A stretch of 64,000 nucleotides of DNA from Phytophthora sp. 'mugwort' (lineage: Eukaryota; Oomycota; Peronosporomycetes; Peronosporales; Peronosporaceae), in the NCBI GenBank assembly GCA_033558025.1, contig JAUCEF010000017.1, positions 2,170,001 to 2,234,000 of the forward strand, given 5' to 3'. The notes beneath the pieces are model-generated. The model made no database searches, had not been told where the DNA came from, and saw only the letters and a program-made list of their open reading frames with translations. Numbering within the stretch: the first letter of the stretch is position 1; each line of letters begins with the position of its first letter. The position numbers were made by a program, and so were the translations under genes. This document shows positions 20,640 to 31,719 of this stretch, one piece after another.

Positions 20640-21440
20640 TGGAAAAGGTGGCGCTAGGTGTCAAGCTGGCGGCGGCGCGGCAAAGGTGTCGGCGGTGTAG
20701 ACCGTGTCTGTAGTGGCGAAGGTGGCGATGGTGAAGTGGCAGTCAGCCCGGTCTTGACGCAGTAGGACTTAGGAGCGGTCAGCTTCTCAGTTGTGGAACA
20801 GGAAGCGATGTGGCCGACAATGCCGACTTTGCCCTGGAAGTGGTGGTGGCAATGGCGGTGGTCAAGAAGGTTCCGCTGGTGTTGCTGGTAGTCCATGGCT
20901 TCACAGTGGTGAAGGAAGCGATTAAGTGGATAGTTGCGCAGGGAGTAGTGATTTTCGGACGTGATAGCTACCGAAGACGTCGCGATGGCGTAGGTGATGA
21001 CGTATCCGGAGGCGGTTGGCGTGGCGCAGCTGGATGCGGTAGCACTCGGCATCGCGGCGATGATGCAGGGAATGAAGTGGCTACGACGCAGACTTTGGCG
21101 TTGCAGGAGGTAGGAGTGCACAGCTTCTCAGTTGCGGAAGAGAAGGTCATGTGGTCGGCAGTGGAGACCTTGTTCGTGGAGGTGGAGATAACGATGATCA
21201 AGAAGGCGTAGACCGTGGTGCCGCTAGCGTTGCTGGCGGCCCATGTCTTCGCAGTGGGGAGGAGTGGTGAAGTGGTCGACGGTGCAGGCGGCGATGTAGC
21301 TGGATACGGTAGCAGGCAGCATATTGTCGTTGGCGGGAGCGATCATTGCCGTCCTAGTGGAGTTACAGATCAAGTCCAAAATGTGTTTGGCGATGGGCTT
21401 TATACATAGGCCGAAGCAACAAGATGCATGTCATCAATTT
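20640..21440. repeat. Diverged tandem repeat, ~340-bp unit, G-rich on plus strand
   Basis: Matching words recur at a shift of 336-341 bp: cagcttctcagttg (20780 and 21121) and tcaagaagg (20862 and 21198). A further word, agctggat(g/a)cggtagca, recurs at 21028 and 21298. The plus strand is dominated by GTGG/GCGG words. At least two imperfect units are visible, with indels between them. The long frames here are probably by-products of composition. Confidence 0.6.
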
Positions 21441-22059
21441 TCGAAGATGTCAGGTCTAGAGATGTTCGTCAGCAATCTGTTCGGATACAGGATAATGGAG
21501 GTGATATAATTCCCGATGGTGTCGCAACGATGGTTTAGAATATGGGACCGCTGCGTCCGTCAGACGAGTTCTTAGACGTTGGTGCGGGAATTGGGAACGT
21601 TCTCGTTCAAGTTTGCTAACGACAAGCGTCAAAGGTTGCATTGGAATTGAGATGCATGAAGAACTGTCCGTGCTTGCAAACAGTTGTATTCAGCGCCACC
21701 AGGGTGGTTTCCGATGCTCAGGAAGATAGGTATGCATCCTATTGACGTTCGTGACGCAGCCCTCTCTTACCAGCCTCCGATGCGTGATACAGTCACTTTT
21801 GCCAACAGTTTCCTATTTGAAGAAGATGCCAAGTTGATCGTCTCCCGAGAACTTAGCTCTATGCAGAGTGCCCGCGTCATAGTTTTCACATCTTTGTTTT
21901 GTCCTAAACACCGCACTACATGCTCCCAGCCGTATTGTCAGCGCTGAAAGTTAGCCCGTCAAGTTGGAGTACAACGTAGTTGGAAAGCCGCTCTACAACC
22001 AATCAATATTTACAAATGCTTAAGGTAACAACAATACACCGTTCCTAGTCATCTCCATC
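21441..22059. other. No gene recognised
   Basis: Unique-looking sequence between a tandem repeat and a decayed gene. An 87-codon frame at 21684-21947 (+) begins at a non-ATG codon and has no known motif. Confidence 0.3.
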
Positions 22060-23050
22060 ATGCCAGAGGATGCCGAGCTGCTACTCGCCATGTCGCGGTG
22101 CACACCGACTTTCGCCACTGGCCACTTCGGCGCTTCCGGGAAGCCGTGTGTTGCCCTGACCAGCAGCACCAGGGTTCTGCGCGTTCTTAAGCATCTCAAC
22201 CTCTACAAGCACTGGTACGGTCTCCATCAACAGCCTCTTCGTCTCGGTCACAGCCGCCGGCTTCCATGTCCATCAGTAGCGCCACCATCTACTTTGTCTC
22301 GTCCACTACGATGAAGTTGTGCTCTGGCACGTCCACCGGCTCAAGCCGGGTCGTCGGCTACTTTTGTTACCTTCACCACCACGGACACAGACAGCTTGCC
22401 TGGCACTTTGTCGTCTCCACGTCTCAGAGCTTCCACGTAAGCTTTTTTGTCGCCGCAACAGCAAAACGTTTATCCTGGGCAAGAGAGGCTGCTCCGACTC
22501 GGCCGTGTGGCTCAGCCGATCCACGAGCTCCAGCGCACGCTTTAAGATCTTGGCGCGTCGTCTCCGCCTCCAGCACCTGCCGACAGCTCGTGCAGCCACC
22601 GAATCGCGAGCTTCAGCGCTCCATTGGCCACCTTCGCTTTGGCCTTGGAGCTGTCCATGACGAGCATCACAGCAGCCCCAGCAGCTCCAGCAGCACTTCG
22701 AGCGTCTCGCCGCGCGGCAGCTCCTGGTCGTCTGCCGCCAGCGCTGGCAGAGGCGCCAGGACGTCAGCGAGGATCGAGGCTTATGCGTCTTCGCAGCGGC
22801 AAAACGACGCCAGCTCCAGTAGCAGTGCCGTACAGACTCGAGCGAGCGCTTGCCGCGATCCTGCAACATCGAGAGCAGCGCGTGGACGACCGACACAGCA
22901 CATGGCACACATTTTGCAGAGGCTCGTTGCTATGTCGAATGCAGTGGCGACGCCCGGAGCGGAAGACGCCGTGGTGCAGAAGACGAAAGCTGTTCACGGC
23001 TGCGTCGCCGACCACTCCAGTACCTGTACAACATCTCCATAGCCGTGTGC
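22060..23050 (-). pseudogene. Decayed Leu/Ala/Glu-rich helical-repeat gene, identity unknown
   Basis: The minus strand holds coding-like helical segments spread over three frames and broken by stops, for example LELASFCRCEDA, LADVLAPLPALAADD, LEVLLELLGLL, NGALKLAIRWLHELSAG, KRALELVDRLSHTAE and DKRFAVAATKK. The pattern of Leu-rich amphipathic helices resembles ARM/HEAT-repeat proteins. I cannot name the family. The plus-strand Ser-rich frame here is the expected shadow of Leu/Glu-rich minus-strand coding. Frame changes occur at roughly every 100-250 bp. Confidence 0.4.
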
Positions 23051-23716
23051 TTGCCGCGACCTGCAGTACTACTGTATGTATCCCACGAAGTCAATTGCCA
23101 CCACTACGCGATAAAAGCACCTCCGTATCATCTACATCATTGGTCATCGGCATTCACCCCCTCATAATTAAATCAATATGATAGCACGTTCGACAGACTA
23201 TGGTCAGGAGTAATCTGCCGTTAGCGTAGTCAAGCCATATCGATCTGTCGTACTGCCGCAGGTTTCACCAAGGTCTCTGTATCGTCGCTTCCAGCATCGC
23301 GTCGTAGCTGGGCAAGCCGCGAACCACGAGTATGTTCCCTTTGTACCTGAGAAGTTGTTGTTAGAGATAAAACCTGTGATATTTCTCCCGGTATATCCAG
23401 GTGGGATGGAGACGCATCTAGGGCTTGACCTCCTCACAATGCACCACACGACATATGCAGACGCCGTGTGTGTGACAATAGGTGGTCAACTCTGTGGAAA
23501 TCGGCCACCCCACCGACACACAATGCAGCGTCGACGTTTTCGGGTTTTGTCAGCATAAAACTACTTAGACCTGACAAACGAGCACATCATCAGCGGAATT
23601 CCTTGGCTTTGTCCGTCCGATCGCACACTAGACGAGATATTAGCAATTGCAACCTCTTCCAAATCGTGTTGCACTCCAAGTCCGAAAAGCATGCGTCCTT
23701 CGCTAGGAGCATCGGC
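23051..23716. other. No gene recognised
   Basis: Flank of the piggyBac-like relic. Short frames on both strands show no recognisable domain, and no clear inverted repeat marking the element end was found. Confidence 0.3.
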
Positions 23717-25650
23717 TTAATGACCGTTAATGAGTTCACTGACGAGCTCAGTCATAAATTGGTGATGGGGATCGCGGGTAGATGCTTCGGGCCTGGCGAG
23801 ACGCCGAGTCAAGTACGCATTTGCTCTGGCGACGTCTATCAACGCGATTGCTAGCTTCTTATGCCATTTCTTAAAAGAATGCCCGTCAGCTATTGAAAAT
23901 CTGCCTCGAGTTTGGTCCAGGCGGTCCACCCCTTGCATATTGGCGTAATATGATCCGACAGATGCTGGTGCCGGGAACTCTACTTCTTTGCTGCCAATCA
24001 TGCGAGTGACAGTAGTTGCAGCTGAGGAATCTGCATTGAGCATCATGTTCACAATGTTCCCGTCACACCAGGATGCGGCAACCATACCGTGCTCCAATGA
24101 AACTGCCATTCGCAAATCACCGCGAGTACAGCAGTCGTGATCCTTGCCGAGAATAGAGTGCCCAGAAAAATGCATGCTGTTGATCCGCATGGTCCCGCGC
24201 GCATACAGTCCTTTGATACGAAGCTCTTGGAGAAGCTGAACTGAAGTATAGTAGTTGTCCATGTTTAGTACGCGCTTCGTTCCAAACAGTGGGCGAGCAA
24301 CTTCGAGACGTGCTGTCGAATCTTGATACATTCTTTAGCTCTTCTCGCAGCAGTGTGGTTGCCTCGATAGAAACTACCCCCGCCAGTCTATCAGTTATAT
24401 TCGACTGGTTGCAATGCAGTCGGTAGTTCAGCGCAATCCAACTTGAGGAACAGCACAGCATGTAAAGACGAAAGTGGTATTTAACGGTGGGCTTTGTGGG
24501 ATTGAACATAATGAGGTGGCGGCCTTGCCGCGACCGACAGGCACACTGGCTTCGTCAAGAGCAACGTTACGCCCGACAACAACGTACTTGTGGCCTGTCA
24601 CCTTAAGCAAATTCTATAGAGGCCGGATACGCGCCGCGGCGTCTTTGTCAAGTGTCGATGGATGCATTAAAGCTAAGGCAACACCGAAGGAGCTTGAATT
24701 GATTGAGCCTCATGACACCGTCCAGCGAAGTAGTACTCCCTCCAAACCTAAGATCTTCTGGCTGGGGGCCACAGTAATTCGAAAATTCTCCTTTGTCCTT
24801 TAGCGCATGTAAAACAAGATCCCGAAGAAAGCCATTTGCGCCGACAGCGTGAATGGTTTAGTGTCCGAATGCCCTTCTCGAAAGCATACTGATTCGTCTG
24901 GTGGAGAACTTGCCTCCAGCAATACAGTGGAACGTAGGCAAGAAACACGAACTTGCGGAATGCTCGAAAATATGCTTGTACTCCACACGGATTCGAGTTT
25001 TCGTCGAGCCGTCTGCATGCGAAAACAGGTCTGCGGGGACGTCGACCTGATCGTTCCGTTTAAAGCGCATGTTTTGGATTCTCTCCACCTCGATAAACTT
25101 GTTTTTGAACTCCCCTGGAAACTCGTACTCCTCGTACGCCCAAGATCTGATGCATTGTATATTTCCATCTCGTCAGAGTCATCAAACTGTGTCAGCACCT
25201 TCCTATCAGGATTCTTCAACCGTGTCAGGGATCGATAGTTCCCTATACCAGCTTGTGTCGTCCCAACACTGACGTGCTCTACAGCGCTCTGAAATTGAGA
25301 CAGTCAACGAATTTGGGACAGCGAAGCATACTTGCCCTTCTTTGGTCGGCGGCACACCCGTCCGATGATGTATGCACTTCCAATCATCCGTAGGTCTTTG
25401 CCTTTATCCGAGCCTCCTTTTCCGGACTGAACCGCCACCAGCTCGTCGATATATACGTCTTGCAGCAACGCTGGTGGTGTGTTCGTAAGGCGGCTGTTGT
25501 AGGTTGGTCCAATCCTCTGCCTTCACAAATTTGTGACGTTGGCGTACTCGCCGTTTGGCCCAGCAAAGTCCCTCCAAAATGGACCATAGCGTTATTAATT
25601 GCATCAACGCTATTCACAATTCGCACGAGAAGCCAAACCCTCGGCATCGC
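23717..25650 (-). pseudogene. PiggyBac-like transposase relic (DDE_Tnp_1_7 type)
   Basis: The best-preserved part is a 204-codon stretch (24331..23717) with VLNMDNYYTSVQLLQEL, GLYARGTMR, VAASWCDGNIV and MQGVDRLDQTRGRFS, hallmarks of the piggyBac catalytic core in oomycetes. Upstream, in other frames, lie VALDEASVPVGRG (24.55 kb), KPTVKYHFRLYMLC (24.49 kb), FGILFYMRLKDKG (24.8 kb) and an acidic FDDSDEMEIYNASD segment (25.17 kb). Several frameshifts and stops separate them, so the cut-and-paste transposase is dead. The N-terminal region probably extends into 25384-25647 and perhaps to 26557. No TTAA-flanked ends were identified. Confidence 0.75.
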
Positions 25651-25789
25651 TCACGGATCCAAGCCTGTCATGAAGGCTGCGCGACGCCCCCCCAGTACCG
25701 CTCAAACCACTTCGTCCATCAAGGCCCATGAGTGTAATACTACGGCAAGCACTTCATACTCTGTGGATATGCTCGCCGCAATCAGGTCC

Positions 25790-26330
25790 AGCAAAAACTG
25801 CAGCAGGGCCTGTACACGTAACAAGCTCAATAGTCAGTAGTGGCCCTCGAGCATACACTGCTGCCACGCCGCACTCGCACCTGGCACGATCCAATCTCCG
25901 CCGACGCTGACCATCCCCTCTCAAAGCCACCTGCCCGCTGCCGGAGCAGCCTTCAAGCTGCTGCCCACGTCCACGTCCTCGACCATGTCTGCCACTGCGT
26001 CCGCATTCAGCGACCACAGCTCCTGCATACAAACCAAACCCAATAATCAGTAGTCGCCCTCGAGCATACATGGCTGCCACGCCACACTCACACCTGGCAC
26101 CATCACATCTCGGCCGATGATGCCTTCCCGTCCCATTATCATTTCGCCGTTGTTGGTCCCGCCGCCCAGTTTCATCTCATATTCTCGCTCGCAGCCTTGG
26201 TCACTGCTGTGGGTGGAAACACCGTACCAGCCCCAGTTCCTGATGGTATACAAAACACAGAAGAGTCAGTGGCCGCCCTTGAAATACACGCTGCACTCTC
26301 GCATCACTCGCACCTGGGGGATTCGCACCT
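25790..26330. repeat. Three imperfect tandem units of ~213-219 bp
   Basis: The words gccctcgagcatac ... cactcgcacctggcac recur at 25843 and 26056, and a more diverged third copy (gcccttgaaatacac ... cactcgcacctggggg) starts at 26275. On the minus strand the first two units read AAVYARGPLLTIE and AAMYARGRLLIIG, so this may be a repeated part of a decayed coding region linked to the neighbouring transposon relic. Confidence 0.6.
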
Positions 26331-26557
26331 TTGCCTACGTTGTCGTCTTCAGCATCAACGGCGCTGGCAAACTGTAGGACGGCTGCTTCGCCTCGTAGAA
26401 AATCGACGCCTTTCTGTCTCTTTGGGTCGCCGCCAGGTTTGATGTAGAGGTAGCGGTTATCTAGACCGTGTGGAGGTGGCTGCGACGTCCACCCTTCCCG
26501 TCGCCGATGTATCCAGGCACATTTGAACGCCACAAGCCCACCAAGACTGCCTGACAC
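26201..26557 (-). pseudogene. Fragment of an oomycete repeat-family N-terminal domain
   Basis: A 118-codon minus-strand frame with WTSQPPPHGLDNRYLYIKPG, GVDFLRGEAAVLQF and FASAVDAEDDNVG. I recall similar 'GW..PPP..LD.RY.Y..PG' and 'G..F..GE.AVL.(Y/F)' segments at the start of oomycete transposase-like proteins. It may be the N-terminus of the piggyBac-like relic, in the same orientation. There is no ATG at the natural start. Confidence 0.4.
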
Positions 26558-26884
26558 GACAGCACGTGTTACGTGGCGACGCTTTCTCTTATGGGAGACC
26601 CCTTACACGATCGCGCTTGCGTTCATCTGGCAACCGTTCTCCATTTCGCGCCTGTTGTGTATCTGAAGGGTCGGTCATTGACGACCAACACGAGCCGTCG
26701 AAATCATGTTTAGTTTGAAGTATGCATTCCATACTCTACCTGAATCTGAAAATCTTATTGTATCATTTAATATCGTTTATAGATTTGTAGAAGCCCGCGA
26801 ATGCGCGCGAAAACCAGCTTTCAAGGTCTACATACAAAAACAAAATGTTTACACACGTGGGTAAACACTGTATTTGAAGTGGAA

Positions 26885-27006
26885 GCGTGCACACCCGGTA
26901 TACCTTATAGTCATTACATCCACACCTATATATATTTTCAATATATATAGGTGTGGATTTTCACTGTATTTTTTGAACTAAAAAAGGCGTGCACACCCGG
27001 TATACC
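26885..27006. repeat. Perfect 18-bp hairpin flanked by 20-bp direct repeats
   Basis: Arms 26918-26935 and 26941-26958 are perfectly complementary (atccacacctatatatat) around a 5-nt loop. A 20-bp sequence, gcgtgcacacccggtatacc, occurs identically at 26885-26904 and 26987-27006. The word cactgtattt precedes both copies, so a ~100-bp unit is duplicated around the palindrome. Confidence 0.75.
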
Positions 27007-28050
27007 CCAGATTCACTGCCACATGTACCCATGTGCTATCATTCATTCTATCATTCAGGCCTATTCGAATCTGTCCTCTTTGAGGGGTGAACTCTTTTTC
27101 CGCCCAGTTCTCTCTATTCAATGCTAACTGATGAGCGGAGCTGCGACGGAGATTCCATTTCGCTCCATTACCGTATTGTAGCTGGATGTCGGCGGCCGTC
27201 CCAATGCGACACGACGTCAACGTCTCGACGAGACGCCGTGCTGCCTGCCAAAAACGAGACTTGAGTGATAAAATACGATTATATATTCGCATGACGTCGT
27301 AAAATACTACAATGGAGCACCCCACTCGTTATATCCAATCATCGTAGAGTTGAACTAGTCGTGCACAAAAAAAAAAAAAAGTGTTACCCAATCACTGACG
27401 ATGTTAGGCAGTACCTTAATATTCTAAAAGGGCGCAGTGAGCGCATTTTAAGAGAAACCTTTTATATTCATGTAAACAAGCACATTTCGTATTGTTGTGA
27501 GCTTGTTCAAGCACAGTGCGAGTATAATGGTTTTCTAAAAGGGCGCAGTGAGCACCCTTCTAAAACCGTTTCACTTAAATCTGTATAGTATAGTTTATCC
27601 CATAGGCGCACGAAAGGGTTAATGTACGTCAAACTTTACTCCAAGATGCAAGAATGCATGCATCGTCTATTTCTTTTTCGCGCTGGGAGAACCAACCGCG
27701 AAAAGGGTAAAATGCGGTTGCTTGGCCTTGGGATCTCAGATGACAGAGAGTAACAACGCAACCGCCCGCAACGCGCTGCTTATGATTAAGTAGAAACTGA
27801 AGCTCTATTGCACGTGATATGACAAAAACTCGGTGGAAAACTGATTTGTCTATCATTTCCGCGCGCAGTGTAGGTACATTTTAATGCGGTGGCATAAACC
27901 CTGTTACCCGACGGTGATCTTTTTATTCGGCGGTAGGTTAACTGGGGTAACTTTCCATTGTAAAAACAAATATTTGACGGAAAAAGAATAACATTTAATG
28001 GATGGATATAACTTTTACCTAACGCGTTACCGCAAACGTAATACGATACG
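27007..28050. other. AT-rich stretch with a 21-bp direct repeat, no gene
   Basis: The sequence ttctaaaagggcgcagtgagc is repeated exactly at 27422-27442 and 27533-27553. Otherwise the region is AT-rich with no recognisable coding frame up to the left end of the Mutator-like element. Confidence 0.5.
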
Positions 28051-28170
28051 ACGACAAGATTTAAACAAGGGGAAATCCACTGTGGGGTTCGTATTTAAAA
28101 AAATAATTCGGTTTGAGGTCGTTGAATTTCTCAAGTGGAAACTCGCCCCGTTAGATTGGAACCTACCGTG
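28051..28170 (+). repeat. Left terminal inverted repeat of the MULE
   Basis: Matches the reverse complement of 31410-31530 with scattered mismatches and small gaps; weaker similarity continues inward to about 28186. Confidence 0.8.
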
Positions 28171-28304
28171 TTTTTAGAGAAATTCCAACGGAGATGTTTA
28201 CTGAAGGCCATATATTAGCGTGAGCCTATCGAATGCTGCAGCCATAATGTCCACTATCCCCATGCGTGATCTGTACGTAACGTATGTTGTACCTAAAGTA
28301 TACC

Positions 28305-28915
28305 CTAACACGCGGCTGTATCTACGTGCCCAAACGTACCTGTAGACCAAACAAAACCCACGAAGGAGTACTTAGTGAGGCGCCTAATCTTAGAAGCCAG
28401 TCGCTTTTGTTTCTTCTTCTTCTGCTCCGCATCGTCGGCCACCCGCAGAGAGGAAGCGCGGCGCTTCGGTGTCTTGGGGGCCGGATATTGCTGGTAGCAC
28501 AATCTCTTCGTCCTGCCTGCCTCCTCCTCTGACGATTCGTCAACTTGGCTGTCCAGCGTTTCCTCGCGGGCTGGCGCTTCGGTGTTTTCCTCGCCCGGCT
28601 AGGACTGCCCTTCTTCTTCCGACAATGGTGAATCTTCCGCGGGCGTCACCGGCCACGCAATGCTCTCGCCAGCTCCTCGAGTACTTGCAGGCGCGTCGTG
28701 ATGGTCCGAAGCTACCCCACGATGAAGGCATGGCTGTTATTCTCTGTAGCCAGCAGAGAGGGGTCGTCAGCGGCGCGCTCGTACATATCTCGGGGCTCGA
28801 TGAGGTAACCCCCCCCTCCGTGCTTGGCCGCACTGTGACTGGCGGACCTGTCCATCGTCATCGCACGGTTGCAATTAGGAAACGTACAAATAACACCAGC
28901 GCGTTTTCCCTTCAT
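28305..28915 (-). pseudogene. Second ORF of the MULE, opposite strand, charged
   Basis: Minus-strand segments in adjoining frames read as coding-like: CTFPNCNRAMTMDRSASH, YLIEPRDMYERAADD, acidic VDESSEEEAG, and a basic end KTPKRRASS ... EQKKKKQKRLASKIRRL. The acidic-then-basic composition suggests a nuclear protein. Frame changes make the present copy broken. It is divergent from the transposase start at about 29143. No family is recognised. Confidence 0.35.
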
Positions 28916-29142
28916 CGTGCTTGCTCGTGATATTGTTGTTCTCGGAATGAATTAAGAGAAACGCGTGTCGACCTTGTAACGAGCCCCGAAGCATACGTTA
29001 TACCTGATTTTTCTATTTCTAATGTTTAGTTTCTAACCATATCTACTGAAATCCTTTCTATTTCGATTGCTATTTCTTTTCTAACGGGTTCAAATGGAAG
29101 GCCCTCGGCCCGTTTAGTTTAGATTTCCTTTTCCTGCAAGAA

Positions 29143-31154
29143 GATGGATGAGACCGAGGACGAGCTAGCGTCAGGGCGTGCGTTCGGTTCGAAGAGAGGT
29201 CAAGCTTGCTGTTGCGGCGTCTTGTGGGACGGTACGTTTATGTTGTCATCTACTGAGGTGTTTGAAGGAAACGGAGGCTATATACATGTATACTAGACAA
29301 ATCGTTCTTGTAGGTTTCCGGATAGCAACAGGACAAATATCACTGGGAGATACAATATAGCTGCGTGTTCGTTTATCGTTCGAGGGCGCGTAAATAACCA
29401 TGCAGGGGTACGCATCTCGCCTTCGTCCCTGGACCACACATGTCAGGAGCGAGATCACAGCAACCCACCTACAATCCTGGCAATCCTGACACACGACGTC
29501 GCTTTCTCCATCATGAAGGCAGCCAGCAGGGTGCGTGTCCCGGACGTGATCGTCGCAGCACGCAGCATTTATGGTGCCCACCTCTCGTACAGCAAGCGTA
29601 TGATGTGGTCAACATCAATCAGCGCACGTCTAAAACCAACGGCGAACGCAGCTACGGACTAATCCGCCCTGGCTACATGCGCTTGTGGAGAAGAACCCGG
29701 CAGCGTCGTAGACGTGGTGATCTCGGCTGAAGAACGCGTTAAGCGTTTCTTTCTTGCTTTTTGCAGCTGGGTGGACAACACCGAGTTCTGCTTGCCTGTT
29801 ATCTCGCGCTAGATGCGTGCCATATGAGATGCAAGAACGAGGGACGATGTTACTGGCGAGTTCTTTCAACGCTAAAAGGAGATCTGTATCCTCGGGCTGC
29901 CATTGGGTGCATTATGACGGTGAACATTGAGAGTGGTTTTTAGGAAATCTGAAGCGCGCGGTTCCGCACATTATTAATGCGGATGTCGTCATCATGATCG
30001 ATCGTGAAAATGGGCCACAAGCTGCTGTCGCGGACTTTATTCCGAGTGTACATCACGGTTTCTGCTCTTTTCATATCAAGTAGAATATGAAGACAGCGTT
30101 CCGAACAGACCTCTACGGCAAGATTCCAGAGCTGGCAAAATGTTTGACACCTACACAGTGCACGTAGAGTACTGGAAGAATGCGCGGCGACCCACCCGGA
30201 TGCTACAGATTACCTGAAAGGTAATGCTGCTATCAAAGTGTATCTAATATCTGTACCCTATACCCTGTATGCTGTAACCTTGTTGTGTGTCGTAGGCTGT
30301 ACACAAATTATACGCTGATGCATGTTCCCATGCCGTACGCTGCAACTAATATCCTTTGGTGTCAATAGGTATTGTGAACGACAACTGGATCTCCGCCCAT
30401 TTCGCTAGAGCAAGGTTTGGCCAAGTTACGACCTACATCGCCGAATCCAGCAATAACTGGTTGAATGACGAGATAATGAAACCTGGCTTGATTGTATCCA
30501 GGGAATGACTCGGAAAAAATCCAACGCCAAACATACGAGCGCCGACTCAAGTACAAGTCTTCTATGATGACTTTGTTTCGTTTGTGAAAGGAAAAGTCAA
30601 GAATAACCTGCTCATTGGAGGAAGTGGCTATTTCTCCAGTTTGTGAGATGAGGTTGAAGTCATGCGAGAATCCGATAACACTTATGCCACTGTAAGCATA
30701 GCGCTCAAGCTATGCTCGTGTGATTTATGGACCGATCTCAAGTATCCATGTGTACATGGGTGCGTGGCAATGCTCGCGCGGAACTCACCCTCTGGCTGAG
30801 ATTTCGGAATATTACTCAGTTGTCAGGCTGCAAAAAAGTGTGGACAGGAGCGCTAAGACCGTTGACGTGTCGTTCCTGATAAACGACAATTTGAAGACTC
30901 ATGCCATTACAGCCGTTCGAGGACGCCCTAAGAAGATTCGGATGCGCGGCCGCTCTGAGTACATCGATGGCGACTCTCCAATACACTGTTCGCGATGTCG
31001 GAAGGCGGGGCACAACCAACGAACTTGCATTCGGCGGGAGAAGGAAGCGAAGGAGCGGGCTGCTCAACGGGCCCTACAAAGGAAACAGCAAGAAATCTTG
31101 ATGGAAGCTGTGTGTGAAGTTCCAAGGATACGTCTTGACAGTATCATGCACTAA
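29143..31154 (+). pseudogene. MULE transposase relic with SWIM finger and zinc knuckle
   Basis: From the ATG at 29143 (MDETEDELASG) the plus strand carries, in shifting frames: a helical N-terminus; FFLAFCSWVDN and the LDACHMR segment expected around the first catalytic Asp; EHWEWFLGNLKRAVP; VVIMIDRENGPQAAV with HHGFCSFHIK (second Asp region and C/H motif). C-terminal to these are a SWIM finger, CSCDLWTDLKYPCVHGC (C-x-C-x9-C-x-H, 30.71 kb), and in the final frame a CCHC knuckle, CSRCRKAGHNQRTC. The order is that of Mutator/MuDR transposases. In-frame stops (for example at 29941 and 30081) and shifts show that it is dead. Confidence 0.75.
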
Positions 31155-31409
31155 GCTGTCAGCGCACACTGAACACCTATCCTACGGAATGTGTACAGAC
31201 TACTCACAAGCCACAGGCTACGGCTAAGTACTGGATACACAAAGGCGATAGGATACTTTGAGCATGTATCTACATAAAAAAAACACATATCATTCACTAA
31301 GGTAAGAAAGCACCAAACAACATTCTGTTATTTTTAGCTCGCTTTGTATACATGCTACAAAATAATGGAGTAGCAAATGTAGTAAGATCCGGGATTCATT
31401 TCTTCAAAG

Positions 31410-31530
31410 CACGGTAGGTTCCAATCTAACGGGGCGAATTTCCACTTGAGGAATTCAACGAACTCCAAACCGAGTAATTTTTAAATGCAGACCCCAAAGC
31501 GGAGTTCCCCTTATCCAACCTTAGCGTCGT
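31410..31530 (-). repeat. Right terminal inverted repeat of the MULE
   Basis: Reverse complement of the left end at 28051-28170; shared segments include the cacggtaggttccaatctaa region at its inner edge. Confidence 0.8.
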
Positions 31531-31719
31531 TCTTAACCGGGCTTCCTGCCTGCCACGGATGCACCTCATGGGTCAGTATACAATATGGGTTAGGGTGTTT
31601 TGTGCTATAGATTACACGTCGAAGTGCCATGGCTAAGATTCGTACCATGCACAATGTTGTTATTATACCACGGGCGTCGAATTCCGCCGCGAGATCGAAG
31701 ATAGTCTAGTGCTTCCTGT

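Larger units (their letters stand above)
28051..31530 (+). mobile_element. Mutator-like DNA transposon (MULE) with long terminal inverted repeats
   Basis: The ends 28051-28170 and 31410-31530 are inverted copies of each other (high identity over ~120 bp, including ttgaattyctcaagtgga and cgccccgttagattggaacc). Inside is a plus-strand MULE transposase relic and a minus-strand second ORF. The element is ~3.5 kb. The outer boundary and the 8-10 bp target duplication could not be fixed by eye because similarity fades outward. Confidence 0.8.

Noticed and set aside
20810..21211. Plus-strand 133-codon Val-rich frame
   Set aside because: Explained by the GTGG-rich tandem repeat; codon pattern follows repeat composition, not a domain.
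22266..23042. Plus-strand 258-codon Ser-rich frame
   Set aside because: Ser/Ala/Arg-rich composition typical of a mirror of Leu/Glu/Ala-rich coding on the minus strand; no ATG-led domain.
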